From NCBI GenBank assembly GCA_003164785.1, contig PLUE01000060.1, forward strand, positions 1 to 60,231: a stretch of DNA of 60,231 bases, in the 5' to 3' direction. Made by a program: the position numbers and the translations under genes. This DNA comes from Gammaproteobacteria bacterium. Lineage in GTDB: Bacteria > Pseudomonadota > Gammaproteobacteria > Steroidobacterales > Steroidobacteraceae. Shown here one piece after another: positions 50,036 through 59,878 of this stretch (positions are counted from its first letter, which is position 1; every line of letters starts with the position of its first letter). The notes below the pieces were generated by a model. That model was not told the DNA's origin. It searched no databases and saw only the letters and a list, made by a program, of their open reading frames with translations.

Positions 50036-50866
50036 ATGGTGAACTTACGACCTACATGCTGGTGGACACGCAGAGGCGGCGCGTTAAAGCACCAAGCACT
50101 GCTTTCATGTCTGATGCTGTGGCTCGCCTGTGTTCCCGTTCAATCGACACATGCCGTGGTGCGGCGTACCGAGTGGAGCGGAGTAACGATCCATGGCCAC
50201 AAAATCGTCTACGCCGTGCGGGGGAGGGGCCCGACTTTGCTCCTTTTGCATGGAGGCGGAGACTCGGGTGAGCACTCCTTTGAACGTCAATTCGACGAGT
50301 TTTCGGAACATCATCGCATCCTGGCGCCCGACCAAGTCGGTCAGGGGCGCACACCCGACGTGCCGGGGGCACTGAGCTATACGGCAATGATGGAGGATAC
50401 GGCTGCATTGCTGCAGCATCTAAGGCTGAGGCATGTCGATGTGGTGGGATTCAGCGATGGCGGAGTTCTGGCACTGATGCTCGCGGTGCGCCATCCTGAG
50501 CTGGTGCGGCGAGTAGTCATCAGCGGCGTCAATATTGCGCCCGATGGGCTGAATCCGGAGGACTTGGAGGAACTTCGGGCTTCTCAGACGCCTAACCCGA
50601 AAACGATCGATGAAAAGTTAACGCACCTGTGGCTTACCTCCCCTACAACGACGGAGCTGAGTCTAGCCTTACTCCGACAAATCGTTCAGCCGGTGCTGGT
50701 GATCTCCGGTGACCGTGATGACATCACGCTCGAACATACTCTCAAGATTTTTCGTGCGCTACCGGACGCCGAGCTTTGCGTATTACCCGATACGGATCAC
50801 GGGACGTTTTCCGGACGACCCGGATGGTTGAACCCGATCATCAGCGCTTTTCTCGATCGCGTTTAG
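50036..50866 (+). CDS. Exported alpha/beta hydrolase
   Basis: A 276-residue hydrolase with an N-terminal signal-like segment (ALLSCLMLWLACVPVQSTHA). Family features: oxyanion loop LLLLHGGGDSG, nucleophile elbow VGFSDGGVLAL (Ser in GFSDG), acid region ISGDRDD and the catalytic His in DTDHGTF. It is probably an esterase or similar periplasmic hydrolase; the substrate is unknown. The frame opens at 49913, but ATG 50036 puts the signal sequence near the N-terminus. Confidence 0.8.
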   Translation: MVNLRPTCWWTRRGGALKHQALLSCLMLWLACVPVQSTHAVVRRTEWSGVTIHGHKIVYAVRGRGPTLLLLHGGGDSGEHSFERQFDEFSEHHRILAPDQVGQGRTPDVPGALSYTAMMEDTAALLQHLRLRHVDVVGFSDGGVLALMLAVRHPELVRRVVISGVNIAPDGLNPEDLEELRASQTPNPKTIDEKLTHLWLTSPTTTELSLALLRQIVQPVLVISGDRDDITLEHTLKIFRALPDAELCVLPDTDHGTFSGRPGWLNPIISAFLDRV

Positions 50867-50935
50867 CCACGGAATGCACGCCGGAAGGCCAAGCCTACTC
50901 ACAGCCAAAAGGGATTGGGGCGCCTAGTCGTCACG

Positions 50936-52235
50936 TCAAAAGTAGCGACGCCGACTCGAGGCGAGGGACCGGTCGCCAAGCGCATTGGCATTCACACGCA
51001 ATCTCCAAAGCTCAGCCAGCCCCGCCCATGGGGATCCCTTGTCCACCGTCCGGAAAGCCTCATCAGCGAGGTCCCGAAGGCCCTGTTGTAGGTAAGCGAT
51101 CCCGAGGCTCATGTGCGCTTCATCGGGATCCCGCACGTCGCCCTTTTTGATCCCTCGATTCAGCGCGGCGACGGCTTGGTCGTACTGACCGTAACTTAGG
51201 TAGATCTGTCCGAGCAGCACATCGTCTTGACCCCTAGAGGCATCCGTTGGTGTCGTGGCCAAGCGGCGCAGCAAGATGCGATTTGCCGCCATTTCCGTCT
51301 GTACCCGTTTGAGCAAGCGCTCGTATCTGCCGGGTACGCTATCAGGGGTGGAAAACACGTCCTTGTTCCTGGCGCTATCGAGGACTTGTAGCGACTCGGC
51401 GGGCACTCCGGCGTTGAGTGTTTCAAATACCATTGCCTCGTAGTCATCGGGCCGCGTTAACACGTCGAGTTCAAACATCAAGCGGTGATACCCAAGCGCG
51501 ATACGTTCATCGTGAACATCCCGCGAACACAGGTCCAGTAACTCACGCCAGTCATCGGGTTCATGAAAGTAGCCGACCAAGGGCACCAGAGCGCTTTCCA
51601 TGCCCCGAACATCCTCCAGACGATAGTAGGAGTCTTCGATGATTCGCAGCCAACTTTCCTTCGGTATTCGCCGGTCGTGTTCCGCATCGGCGACGATCGC
51701 CGTCATTGTTGCAGCGGCGTTCTTATAATCGTCCATTCTGAAATAGGCATCGCCGAGCATTGTCGCCACCTGCGGTTCATCCGGGTGCTGTCCGAGAAAT
51801 GCCTTGGCCCATTTCGCAGCCCTCGGATAGTCTCCCATTTTGAAATACATTTCCGCGATCGCTTTGGTGCGTTCGCTAACCTGCGCCGTGGGCATCAGCG
51901 GCGACTCGAGCAGGCGTTCATAGACTGCTGCGGCTTGTTTGTATTTGTTTTGCCTGTATAAGACGTAGCCAAGAAGCGCATCGATGTTGTACTCGTCCTT
52001 GGCGGTCAAGTGGGCCGCGGTTTTGCGCCTGTTTTATGCTTTCCAGAGCGGCATCCCAATGGTTCTGTCGGATGGCAACTTGTGCTGCCATCAGTGGTTT
52101 CGCCACACCCACGCTGAGCACTTCGGTCCGGGTGGTTTGCGCAGCCGAAGCATTCTCCGGCCTAACGATCGACGTGACCAGTGCGAGGAAAATCAACGAC
52201 CCCCGCGCTGCTGCGGCACTTTTCATCGGAACCAT
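50936..52235 (-). pseudogene. TPR-repeat exported protein, frameshifted
   Basis: ATG 52235 has GAGGAG 6 nt upstream and opens a signal peptide (GSLIFLALVTSIVRPENASA) plus the start of a TPR (AAQVAIRQNHWDAALESIKQA). At about 52025-52033 the frame breaks; one base fewer in GCGCAAAACC gives IKQAKTAAHLTAKDEYN and joins the long downstream frame. That part has several TPR units (AIAEMYFKMGDYPRAAKWAK, LGDAYFRMDDYKNAAATM, GQIYLSYGQYDQAVAAL) to RRRYF-stop. A single indel could also be a sequencing error, in which case this is one intact gene. Confidence 0.72.
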
Positions 52236-52601
52236 CGCCATCTCCTCGCACCGTTGACAGCGGACCGATGTCGCAAACGTAAGTGTCGATCGCGTCCTGG
52301 ATTTGCTGAACAGCATTGCGGAATCAGCGCCATTCGAGTGCCTGTCTAGCAGCTTCTCGATTATTTGCGCAGGCGATCGTCATCAGTCCAACGAGACCGA
52401 GCATGACGAAGTGGGGGGGTGCGCAGCGACAATTGCACGGGTCAATGCTCCGGGCCGGAATGGCAGATACGCTACACCATGTCTCGAAAGGTACGCAAGA
52501 ACATTTCACCCCATCGACGGGCGGGAAAGCTGGAAACGGATCTACCACAGCGATTTTGCCGAGGGCAATGACGGCTGGGTTATGGTACAAAGGTCGGCGC
52601 C
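52236..52601. other. Divergent intergenic region
   Basis: 366 bp between the TPR gene and the TetR gene. A 26-residue minus-strand frame (52324-52404, MLGLVGLMTIACANNREAA) looks like a truncated lipoprotein leader but is too short to call. No operator was recognised. Confidence 0.35.
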
Positions 52602-53246
52602 ATGCGCTCACGACGACAACTGTACAAAACGGACGAACCGACGACGGGCAGTCGCGATCAGCCATCATCATCCGGCGTCGGCCGGCCGCGGGACGCGCGG
52701 ATCGACAAAGAGGTGGTGGCCGCCGTTTTGGACGCCCTGAAATCGGAAGGATACGAGGCCGTGACCATCGATGGCATTGCGCGGCGTGTCGGTCGCGCGC
52801 GCAGCACCCTGTATCGCCGGTGGCCGAGCAAGCGTCATCTCGTGGCTTACGCCGTCGTCAGCGAATTAGGCGAAAATCCAGCGACGGATACGGGGAGCAT
52901 TCGAGGCGATCTGGAGGCGGCGGTCGGCACCTTGTTGCGCGCATTCCGCGGACCGCTAGGCCGTGCGTTGGCCGGTCTCGTGGCGGACATGGCGCAGGAT
53001 GCCGCCCTGGCTTTCACCATTCGGCGCCGCGTTTTGGCGCCACGCCGTAGGTCGATGCGAGAGGCGCTCGAACGGGCGCGAGTCCGTGGCGAGGCGCGGG
53101 ATGGCCTGGACGTGGAGCTGGTGCTCGACATGCTCACAGGACCCTTCTATTTCCGCACACTGTTTGGGCATGCACCGATGAGTCTTAAGACCACGAGGGA
53201 GGTTGTGGATTGCGTGCTACGCGTGATAAGGCCAAATGGCGAGTGA
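52602..53246 (+). CDS. TetR-family transcriptional regulator
   Basis: 214 residues. A basic N-terminal tail (GRPRDARIDKEVVAAVLDAL) leads into the TetR helix-turn-helix GYEAVTIDGIARRVGRARSTLYRRWPSKRHLVAYAV. The C-terminal ligand-binding helices include TGPFYFRTLFGHAPM, seen in the TetR_C_16-like subgroup. The target is unknown; the nearest downstream gene is a broken antiporter. Confidence 0.9.
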   Translation: MRSRRQLYKTDEPTTGSRDQPSSSGVGRPRDARIDKEVVAAVLDALKSEGYEAVTIDGIARRVGRARSTLYRRWPSKRHLVAYAVVSELGENPATDTGSIRGDLEAAVGTLLRAFRGPLGRALAGLVADMAQDAALAFTIRRRVLAPRRRSMREALERARVRGEARDGLDVELVLDMLTGPFYFRTLFGHAPMSLKTTREVVDCVLRVIRPNGE

Positions 53247-53380
53247 ACTCGCAATAGGTATGAATGCACCCTGAGGATATGCCATCTCGGGATCGGGCCT
53301 CACATAAAATCCACCGCGCGGGACCCCAGGTAGATTGCTATCGTGCTGGGCTCCCGGTTGCTTGATTGAAAGGCATTTCC

Positions 53381-53926
53381 ATGACACTGCGTCTATCGCA
53401 GCTTGGCTTGCTCCTGTTCGTTTCCGCGTTGGTCGCGATACTCACCCGTCGTTTGCACATGCCGTACACCATGGGCTTGGTGTTGGCGGGCATGGGGTTG
53501 TATTTTTTACATGTACAGATTCAGCTGCAACTATCGAGAGACTTGATTTTCTCAGTTTTCTTACCGCCGCTGGTATTCGAGGCGGCGCTATGCATTAGCT
53601 GGAGGGAATTCCAAGAGGACCTACCGGTGGTGGCGCTTCTGGCCACGGTGGGCGTGGTGCTGGCGGCGGCCGTCACGGCGGGCGGGATGCATTACGCACT
53701 CGATTGAGACTGGGGCAGTGCGATTGTTTTTGGTGTGTTAATCGCCGCCACCGATCCTGTGTCCGTCATCGCCACATTTAAAGAGGCGGGCGTATCCGGG
53801 CGCCTACGCTTGCTCATCGAATCGGAAAGTCTACTGAACGACGGTACGGCCGCGGTTGCCTTCTCCGTGTTCGCTCAAGGGCTGACGATCACGCCGTTGC
53901 TGCGCCGCCTGGGACAATTCAAATAG
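53381..53926 (+). pseudogene. CPA1-type Na+/H+ antiporter (NhaP-like), truncated
   Basis: The frame starts MTLRLSQLGLLLFVSALVAILTRRL and follows the NhaP family (FLPPLVFEAAL), but a TGA at 53705 interrupts it. In the same frame the sequence resumes DWGSAIVFGVLIAATDPVSVIATFKEAGV...ESLLNDGTAAVAF, which includes the ATDPVSV ion-binding motif. It stops for good after RRLGQFK. More than half of the membrane domain is missing. Confidence 0.85.
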
Positions 53927-54165
53927 CGCTATTGACCGCGACGATCTCATGGTGACCATCGGGTTGCTTGCGTTCCTGTCCGTGAGTCGTGCGTCAGCGC
54001 TCGAAGTCCTCAATTACAGGCGGATGTAGGGCATTCTGCACGAGACTTGGAAATCGCTTGGACGTCTTTCCTACCCTCTTGCCCAGCTCCAGCTATATCA
54101 TTCCGCTTGCAACCCTTTCGAGACATAGTGTAGCGTATGCCATCTAGTGGTCAGGAGCCGCACCG

Positions 54166-54768
54166 ATGAAGTTAACCCGGAACATTACCAGCTACTTAGT
54201 ATTCGCCTGTGCCGCCGTGTTGTTTGCGGCCTGCGCAAATCAGATGGAACCGGCTCAAAAGGCACTCGCCGACATCAACGCCGCCCTCGACTCAGTCTCG
54301 GCGGATGCGAAGAAGTACATTCCCGATCAGCTGACGGCTGTGGAAAGCAAGGTGGCTGAACTAACCGCTTCCTTTGACAAGAAGGACTATGCAGCGGTGT
54401 TGACCGGCGCGCCGCCCGTATTGGCTGAGGTTCAAGGTCTGGCCACTGCGGCGGCCGCAAAAAAGGACGAGATCGCCAAGGCGCTGAGTGACGAATGGAC
54501 CGGGCTTGCCACATCCGTCCCTCAAGTAGTTGATGCGGTCAATACGCGCGTTGACACGCTATCGAAGGCGAGGCGCGTGCCGAAGGACATCGACCTGACC
54601 ACTGCCAAGTCGGGGCTTGCCGATGCCAAGGCGCAGTGGGAGACGGCACAATCCGCATTCAAATCCGGCAATGTCGCGGATGCCGTGACCGCCGCCAAAG
54701 GTGCCAAGACCAAGGCGGAGTCGGCGGCGACGGCACTGAAGCTGACCTTGCCAGAAGCGGGCAAGTAA
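54166..54768 (+). CDS. Lipoprotein with helical coiled-coil-like body
   Basis: 200 residues. The signal has a lipobox (VLFAAC, Cys22 as the lipid anchor). The mature part is almost all alpha-helical, Ala/Lys/Asp-rich heptad-like sequence (KKYIPDQLTAVESKVAELTASF, SAFKSGNVADAVTAAKGAKTKAE). It is probably a periplasmic lipoprotein; I do not recognise a characterised function. Confidence 0.72.
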   Translation: MKLTRNITSYLVFACAAVLFAACANQMEPAQKALADINAALDSVSADAKKYIPDQLTAVESKVAELTASFDKKDYAAVLTGAPPVLAEVQGLATAAAAKKDEIAKALSDEWTGLATSVPQVVDAVNTRVDTLSKARRVPKDIDLTTAKSGLADAKAQWETAQSAFKSGNVADAVTAAKGAKTKAESAATALKLTLPEAGK

Positions 54769-55149
54769 CTCCGGGCCAATCAGCTTCGAGGCCAAACGAA
54801 CAACCTGACAGCGAAGCGCTTCGTCGCGATAGTCGCTCTGTCAGGAGTATCGGCCGGCCTTGGGGGGGGGCGATGTAGATCGACGGCGGGTTTCAGCCGG
54901 ATCATAGGTCCCGGTCTCTCATCCTAACTGACGGACACCCTATCTCCATTGATTTCGCGTCGGTGGTCCAGACGGCTTCTGCGGAACCGGCCACCGAGAA
55001 ATGGTCTGCAAGAACGCGAGTGTTCCCGCGAATGAGCGGGCACGAAGGTCCCCATATTGGGTCAACCTACGTTGGCCTGTAATGCCAATTCTGAGCATCT
55101 TTTCGCGCCTGAACAGAGTCGCCGTTCGTAGATACCGAGCATAGAGGAT
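54769..55149. other. Gene-free stretch
   Basis: 381 bp between the lipoprotein and the MFS gene. It contains a G9 run near 54862 and a small hairpin GTTCCCGC-GAATGA-GCGGGCAC near 55021. I see no gene or clear promoter. Confidence 0.4.
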
Positions 55150-56505
55150 ATGGAGAAACAGGAATTCCGCGCCGCCGGGTCTCTCGCCGCCGTCTTCTCA
55201 GTGCGGCTCCTCGGCCTATTCATGATTTACCCTGTGTTTGCGGAGTACGCCCATTCTCTTTCCGGTGCGACGCCGTATACGACCGGCCTGGCGTTGGGCA
55301 TTTATGGTCTGAGCCAAGGGTTCTTGCAGATTCCCTTCGGCCTACTGTCCGACAAGATCGGCCGCAAGACCATGATCGTTCTGGGCTTGACCGTGTTCGG
55401 AGCCGGTAGCGTCGTGGCTGCCGTGTCGACTTCGATCGACGGTGTCATCATGGGTCGGGCGCTGCAGGGCGCAGGTGCGGTCGGCTCCGTGATCCTGGCG
55501 TTGGTGGCGGATCTGACGGACGAGGAGAGCCGCACCAAGGCGATGGCGATGGTCGGCATCACGATTGGAACGTCCTTCATGGTGGCGTTGGTGGCAGGCC
55601 CGATCCTCGCCGGTGCCATCGGTGTCTCGGGCATCTTCTGGCTCATGGTCGGTCTGGCGTTGCTCGGCATCGCGATAACCCTATTCATCGTGCCGCGGCC
55701 CCGGTACTTGCGAGTGCATCGTGACACGGAAACGGTGTCGGGCATGCTGGGATCGGTTCTGAAGAACGTGGAACTACTGCGGTTGGATTTCGGCATCTTT
55801 ACCTTGCACGCCATGCTGACCGCGAGTTTCCTGGTGGTACCGTCACTGCTGCACGCCAGATTGAATGTGAATAGCCACAGTCAATGGCAAGTCTACCTGC
55901 CCGTCCTGCTGCTCTCCGCCGCGGTGATGGTGCCGGCAATCATCGTTGCAGAAAAATATCGTCGTATGAAGGCCGTATTCGTCGGTGCCGTTGTGGCACT
56001 GGCGGCGAGTCAGTTCATGCTCGTCGTCGGCAAGGACGATGTCTATGTCGTGCTCGCGGCCATCACTCTTTTCTTCACGGGCTTCAACGTGATGGAGGCG
56101 AGCTTGCCCTCGCTCGTCACCAAAACGGCGCCGCCCGAGGCCAAGGGAACCGCCGCCGGCATCTATTCGAGCGCGCAATTTCTCGGCATTTTCGTCGGCG
56201 GCGTCGTGGGCGGCTGGGTGCACCAGACCGAGGGCAGCGGCAGTGTGTTTGCGTGGTCGGGGGGTCTTGCGCTGCTTTGGCTTCTGGTCGCCGTGACGAT
56301 GAAGCAGCCCAGCTATTTGACGACTCGGCTGATTCGGATCGGGGATGGCTGCACGGTCACTGCGGAAGATCTCGCAGCCAAGCTGCGCCAGCTGCCAGGC
56401 GTGGCCGAGGCGATCGTGGTCACCGAGGAAAATCTCGCCTATCTCAAAGTCGATTCGAAGACATTCGATGCGGCGGAGGCGCGATCGCTCGTTGACGCGA
56501 GTTGA
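55150..56505 (+). CDS. YajR-like MFS transporter with C-terminal cytoplasmic domain
   Basis: A 451-residue major-facilitator protein with 12 helices. MFS motif A is complete (GLLSDKIGRKTMI), and the opening RAAGSLAAVFSVRLLGLFMIYPVFA matches E. coli YajR. After the last helix comes a ~65-residue ferredoxin-like domain (LIRIGDGCTVTAEDLAAKLRQLPGVAEAIVV...LAYLKVDSKTFD), corresponding to the YAM domain that defines this subfamily. It is probably a proton-coupled exporter; the substrate is unknown. Confidence 0.9.
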   Translation: MEKQEFRAAGSLAAVFSVRLLGLFMIYPVFAEYAHSLSGATPYTTGLALGIYGLSQGFLQIPFGLLSDKIGRKTMIVLGLTVFGAGSVVAAVSTSIDGVIMGRALQGAGAVGSVILALVADLTDEESRTKAMAMVGITIGTSFMVALVAGPILAGAIGVSGIFWLMVGLALLGIAITLFIVPRPRYLRVHRDTETVSGMLGSVLKNVELLRLDFGIFTLHAMLTASFLVVPSLLHARLNVNSHSQWQVYLPVLLLSAAVMVPAIIVAEKYRRMKAVFVGAVVALAASQFMLVVGKDDVYVVLAAITLFFTGFNVMEASLPSLVTKTAPPEAKGTAAGIYSSAQFLGIFVGGVVGGWVHQTEGSGSVFAWSGGLALLWLLVAVTMKQPSYLTTRLIRIGDGCTVTAEDLAAKLRQLPGVAEAIVVTEENLAYLKVDSKTFDAAEARSLVDAS

Positions 56506-56824
56506 TCTGTGCTAGCACGCACGTCGGCAGGAGGGTGGCGCAGAGACGAGGGCGGTAAGCCCGACCTCCGACTGAAGGGTCCAGGAAACTCAGAACAAGG
56601 ACGGGAGAAGTCGATACTGCAATAACTTTGAACCATTCCCCATCCAGGGTTCGCGAAAATAGCCCATTTTTGCGCTACGCTACCGCCTGGCAGAGGCTAA
56701 AAGGGTTCTACGAGCCCGAGAAGAAGCGCAAGACGTGTTAGCGCAAGACGTGTTAGCGTTGCCCCTAAAGCGCTGGCACGTGGCGAAGCGCGCGCGCAAG
56801 GGATAACGACAGAGGTTCTTTTGA
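56506..56824. other. Intergenic region with 15-bp tandem duplication
   Basis: 319 bp without a gene. GCGCAAGACGTGTTA is duplicated head-to-tail at 56726-56740 and 56741-56755, about 70 bp before the ClC start, in the likely promoter or leader. Confidence 0.7.
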
Positions 56825-58615
56825 ATGAAAAACGGCCCCACAAGCCGCGGTCTTCTTGCTCTTTCACTGATTGCTATTCTCGTCGGCGTGATAACCGGAT
56901 TCGGATCCATTCTTTTTCGGGGTCTGATAGGCTTTATTCACAATTTGTTTTTTTTCGGGCATTTTTCCATCTATTACGACGCGAATGCCTATACGCCGAC
57001 AAGTCCGTGGGGAATTTTCGTCATTTTGGTTCCCGTGATCGGTGGAATGGGCGTGGTGTTTCTCGTGGAAACTTTCGCACCCGAAGCGCGAGGGCACGGC
57101 GTGCCCGAGGTGATGGATGCGATCTTCTACAAGGAAGGGCGTATCCGGCCGGCGGTTGCCGCCGTGAAGTCATTGGCCTCGGCGTTGTCGATCGGCAGCG
57201 GCGCGGCGGTAGGCCGTGAAGGGCCAATTATTCAGATCGGGGCGTCGCTCGGCTCGACCTTTGGTCAGTTGATCCGGATGGATACCTGGCAACGGATCAC
57301 GCTCGTGGCGGCCGGCGCAGGCGCCGGTATCGCAGCGACATTCAATACGCCCATCGGCGGCGTGATGTTCGCCATCGAATTGATGCTGCCGGAAGTCAGC
57401 GTGCGCACGTTCTTGCCGGTCGCACTCGCGACGGGCACGGCGACATTCATTGCCCGTCTATTTCTGGGTCTTAGGCCTGCGTTCGATATGCCGTCCGTAT
57501 CGGCGGTGGCCGGCCATCCCGCTCCGCTCTATGCACTGTTGCTCTATGCAGCGCTGGGCGCGGCGATGGGCGTCGCTGCAACGGGTTTCATTCGCGGTCT
57601 CCATTTTATGGAGGCAGCATTTCAACGCGTCCGTAATCCTTATTTGCGCCACGCGATTGGAATGCTGATGGTTGGAAGCCTGATCTATGCCCTGTTGCGC
57701 GTCACCGGTCAGTATTATGTGGACGGAGTCGGCTACGCGACGATACAGGATGTCCTGTTAGGCGGACTCGGGGCGGCGCCTCTGCTCATGATACTGTTTT
57801 TCTCCAAGCTCCTTGCGACCACCTTAAGTTTGGGGTCCGGTTCCTCGGGCGGAATTTTCTCGCCGTCGCTGTTCATGGGTGCGACGCTCGGCGGCGCATT
57901 CGGCGCGCTCGTTCATATGATTTACCCATCGCCCGACATCAATGTCGCCGCTTTTGCCATCGTCGGTATGGCTGCGATGGTCGGTGGGGGGACGGGTGCT
58001 GCGATGACCGCGGTTACGATGATTTTTGAAATGACCCGCGACTACGACATTGTCATGCCACTGATCATTGCCGTTGCCGTCAGCATCGGCATACGGCGCA
58101 TGCTCTCGCGTGAAAACATCTACACGATCAAGCTCGTCGCCCGCGGGCATTTCATCCCCAAGGCGCTGCACGCGAATATGTTTCTCGTGCGCCGCGCCGG
58201 CGAAGTGATGGATAAGGACATTTTAGTTCTTCCTGAGGATATGACCTTTGACGCGTTTCTGAAGGTGCCGGACCATGGAGGCAGAATGCGCCACGTGGTC
58301 GTTACCCGCGGAAACGACATCCTTGGTGTCCTGCGCGTCAATACGGGGTTGCGGCGCGGGCTGGAGGGCGCTTACACCGGCGTGTCTCTCGGAGACGTGG
58401 CGAGTCGCAACTTTACGACGGCACGGGAAGAGGACATCATGTTCAACGTGATCGGCCGTATGTCACGTGAGAACGCCGTCATGGTCGTTGTATTCCGGGC
58501 CACGGGACCCGTGCCGGGCGCCTCGGACGTGGCTGGTCTCATCACCAAGGAGCATATCGCGGACTCAGTCTCCGACAGCATAAGCCCTTACGCGGCGGAC
58601 GAACTGTCGCTTTGA
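56825..58615 (+). CDS. ClC-family chloride channel/antiporter with CBS domains
   Basis: 596 residues. The membrane domain carries the three ClC signatures: GHGVPEV (GSGIP position, 90-96), GREGP (130-134, with gating Glu132), and GSSGGIFSPSLFMG. The gating glutamate suggests Cl-/H+ exchange. The C-terminal ~150 residues form a cytosolic CBS pair (VMDKDILVLPEDMTFDAFL, then GDVASRNFTTAREEDIMF). AGAGG precedes ATG 56825. A second ClC gene begins at the window's end, beyond an AI-2E-type transporter. Confidence 0.94.
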   Translation: MKNGPTSRGLLALSLIAILVGVITGFGSILFRGLIGFIHNLFFFGHFSIYYDANAYTPTSPWGIFVILVPVIGGMGVVFLVETFAPEARGHGVPEVMDAIFYKEGRIRPAVAAVKSLASALSIGSGAAVGREGPIIQIGASLGSTFGQLIRMDTWQRITLVAAGAGAGIAATFNTPIGGVMFAIELMLPEVSVRTFLPVALATGTATFIARLFLGLRPAFDMPSVSAVAGHPAPLYALLLYAALGAAMGVAATGFIRGLHFMEAAFQRVRNPYLRHAIGMLMVGSLIYALLRVTGQYYVDGVGYATIQDVLLGGLGAAPLLMILFFSKLLATTLSLGSGSSGGIFSPSLFMGATLGGAFGALVHMIYPSPDINVAAFAIVGMAAMVGGGTGAAMTAVTMIFEMTRDYDIVMPLIIAVAVSIGIRRMLSRENIYTIKLVARGHFIPKALHANMFLVRRAGEVMDKDILVLPEDMTFDAFLKVPDHGGRMRHVVVTRGNDILGVLRVNTGLRRGLEGAYTGVSLGDVASRNFTTAREEDIMFNVIGRMSRENAVMVVVFRATGPVPGASDVAGLITKEHIADSVSDSISPYAADELSL

Positions 58616-58719
58616 CGGGTTTGAGGGCAGCCTCTGTTCGAAGTTGTGCGGCCATCGGTCTGGTGTAGGGTATCGGCTATCCGTGGCATTACTTGGTGAG
58701 CGTCGTGACTCGACGACTT

Positions 58720-59766
58720 TTACGGCGGCTGAGGTTTCGCAACCCAGCTGCGCCACAGCGAAACCAGCGCGGCCATCAGGGCGGGTCCGAGGAATATGCC
58801 GACCAGTCCGAACGATTCGATTCCACCCAAAATTCCCAGCAATACCCACAGAAAGGGCAGCTTTGCGCCTTCACGGATGATCATGGGCCGTACGAAGTGA
58901 TCCGCAACGAATAACACGATGGTGCCTGCCACCAGGACGCCCACAGCGGCACCGACGGCGCCGCGGCTTCCCAACAGCAGGGCCACCGCGCCGAAAACCA
59001 CCGGAGCGGCGAACGGCACCATCGCGAATATGCCGGTCACGGCTCCCAACAGAATCGGATGGGGTGCCCCCACCGTAGCGTAAACGCCCGCCATGATCGC
59101 GCCTTCGGCGACGGCAACCAGGACGATGCCGTCTACGGTCGCGCGAATCGCTTCGGCCGCTCGAGTCAGGAGTCCTTCCACGGTCGGTCCAAAGAGGGCA
59201 CGACCGACGCGGGGTACGTCGTTCCGCAAGGTGTCTCGATTCAAATAGACGAAGTATAGTGTCACCAGCGTGAAGACCAGCGTGCTCAATCGCCGGAGCA
59301 GTTGGACGCTCAATAGGCGAGTCCATTCGTACAGCGCCGGCTTGTTCTGGGCGGCTGCCGCTCCCATATGGCCCGGGTAGTCAAGCCACAAGCTTTGAAT
59401 CCACGGGCCAACTAACGGCAGTTGCGCGAGCCATTGTGGCAGATCCGGGCGGCCGTCCTTCGAGGATTCCAGAAAGTTGCGTGCGAGAGAGATCGCCTCT
59501 CGCAGCGCCACGATGCCGCCGTACACGAGGGGCACGATCACGACGATTCCGACGATACTGGTGAACGTGAGCGCCGCCCAGATATGGCGCCGTTTACCCT
59601 GAAATATCGCGAGCCAGCGGTCGTATAACGAGGATGTTCCGATCGCGAGCACCACTGCCCAGCACAGCGCGGGAAGGAAACGCTGCAGCATCCACGCGCC
59701 TAACACGACCAGCAAGCCGATCAGCGTGTATCGCGCAATCTTCTGAGCAATAGATACGTCGGGCAC
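58720..59766 (-). CDS. AI-2E family (PerM-like) membrane transporter
   Basis: A 348-residue protein with about eight membrane helices and the AI-2E pattern: RYTLIGLLVVLGAWMLQRFLPALCWAVVLAI at the N-terminus and LPFLWVLLGILGGIESFGLVGIFLGPALMA near the C-terminus (the GG...FGLxGxFLGP motif). E. coli TqsA/PerM-type members export small solutes or act as Na+/H+ antiporters. GTG 59766 is chosen to give the family's usual length; the open frame upstream has no similarity. Confidence 0.86.
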   Translation of the reverse strand: MPDVSIAQKIARYTLIGLLVVLGAWMLQRFLPALCWAVVLAIGTSSLYDRWLAIFQGKRRHIWAALTFTSIVGIVVIVPLVYGGIVALREAISLARNFLESSKDGRPDLPQWLAQLPLVGPWIQSLWLDYPGHMGAAAAQNKPALYEWTRLLSVQLLRRLSTLVFTLVTLYFVYLNRDTLRNDVPRVGRALFGPTVEGLLTRAAEAIRATVDGIVLVAVAEGAIMAGVYATVGAPHPILLGAVTGIFAMVPFAAPVVFGAVALLLGSRGAVGAAVGVLVAGTIVLFVADHFVRPMIIREGAKLPFLWVLLGILGGIESFGLVGIFLGPALMAALVSLWRSWVAKPQPP

Positions 59767-59878
59767 GGACGCTCTGGACCTTTTGAATGGGATGCAACTT
59801 AAGTATAGGGGCTGGAATGACAAATAGTCGGATAGGGAACGCGGGGCTCGCCTGCACATCTGCCGGCAACGCTCAGAA

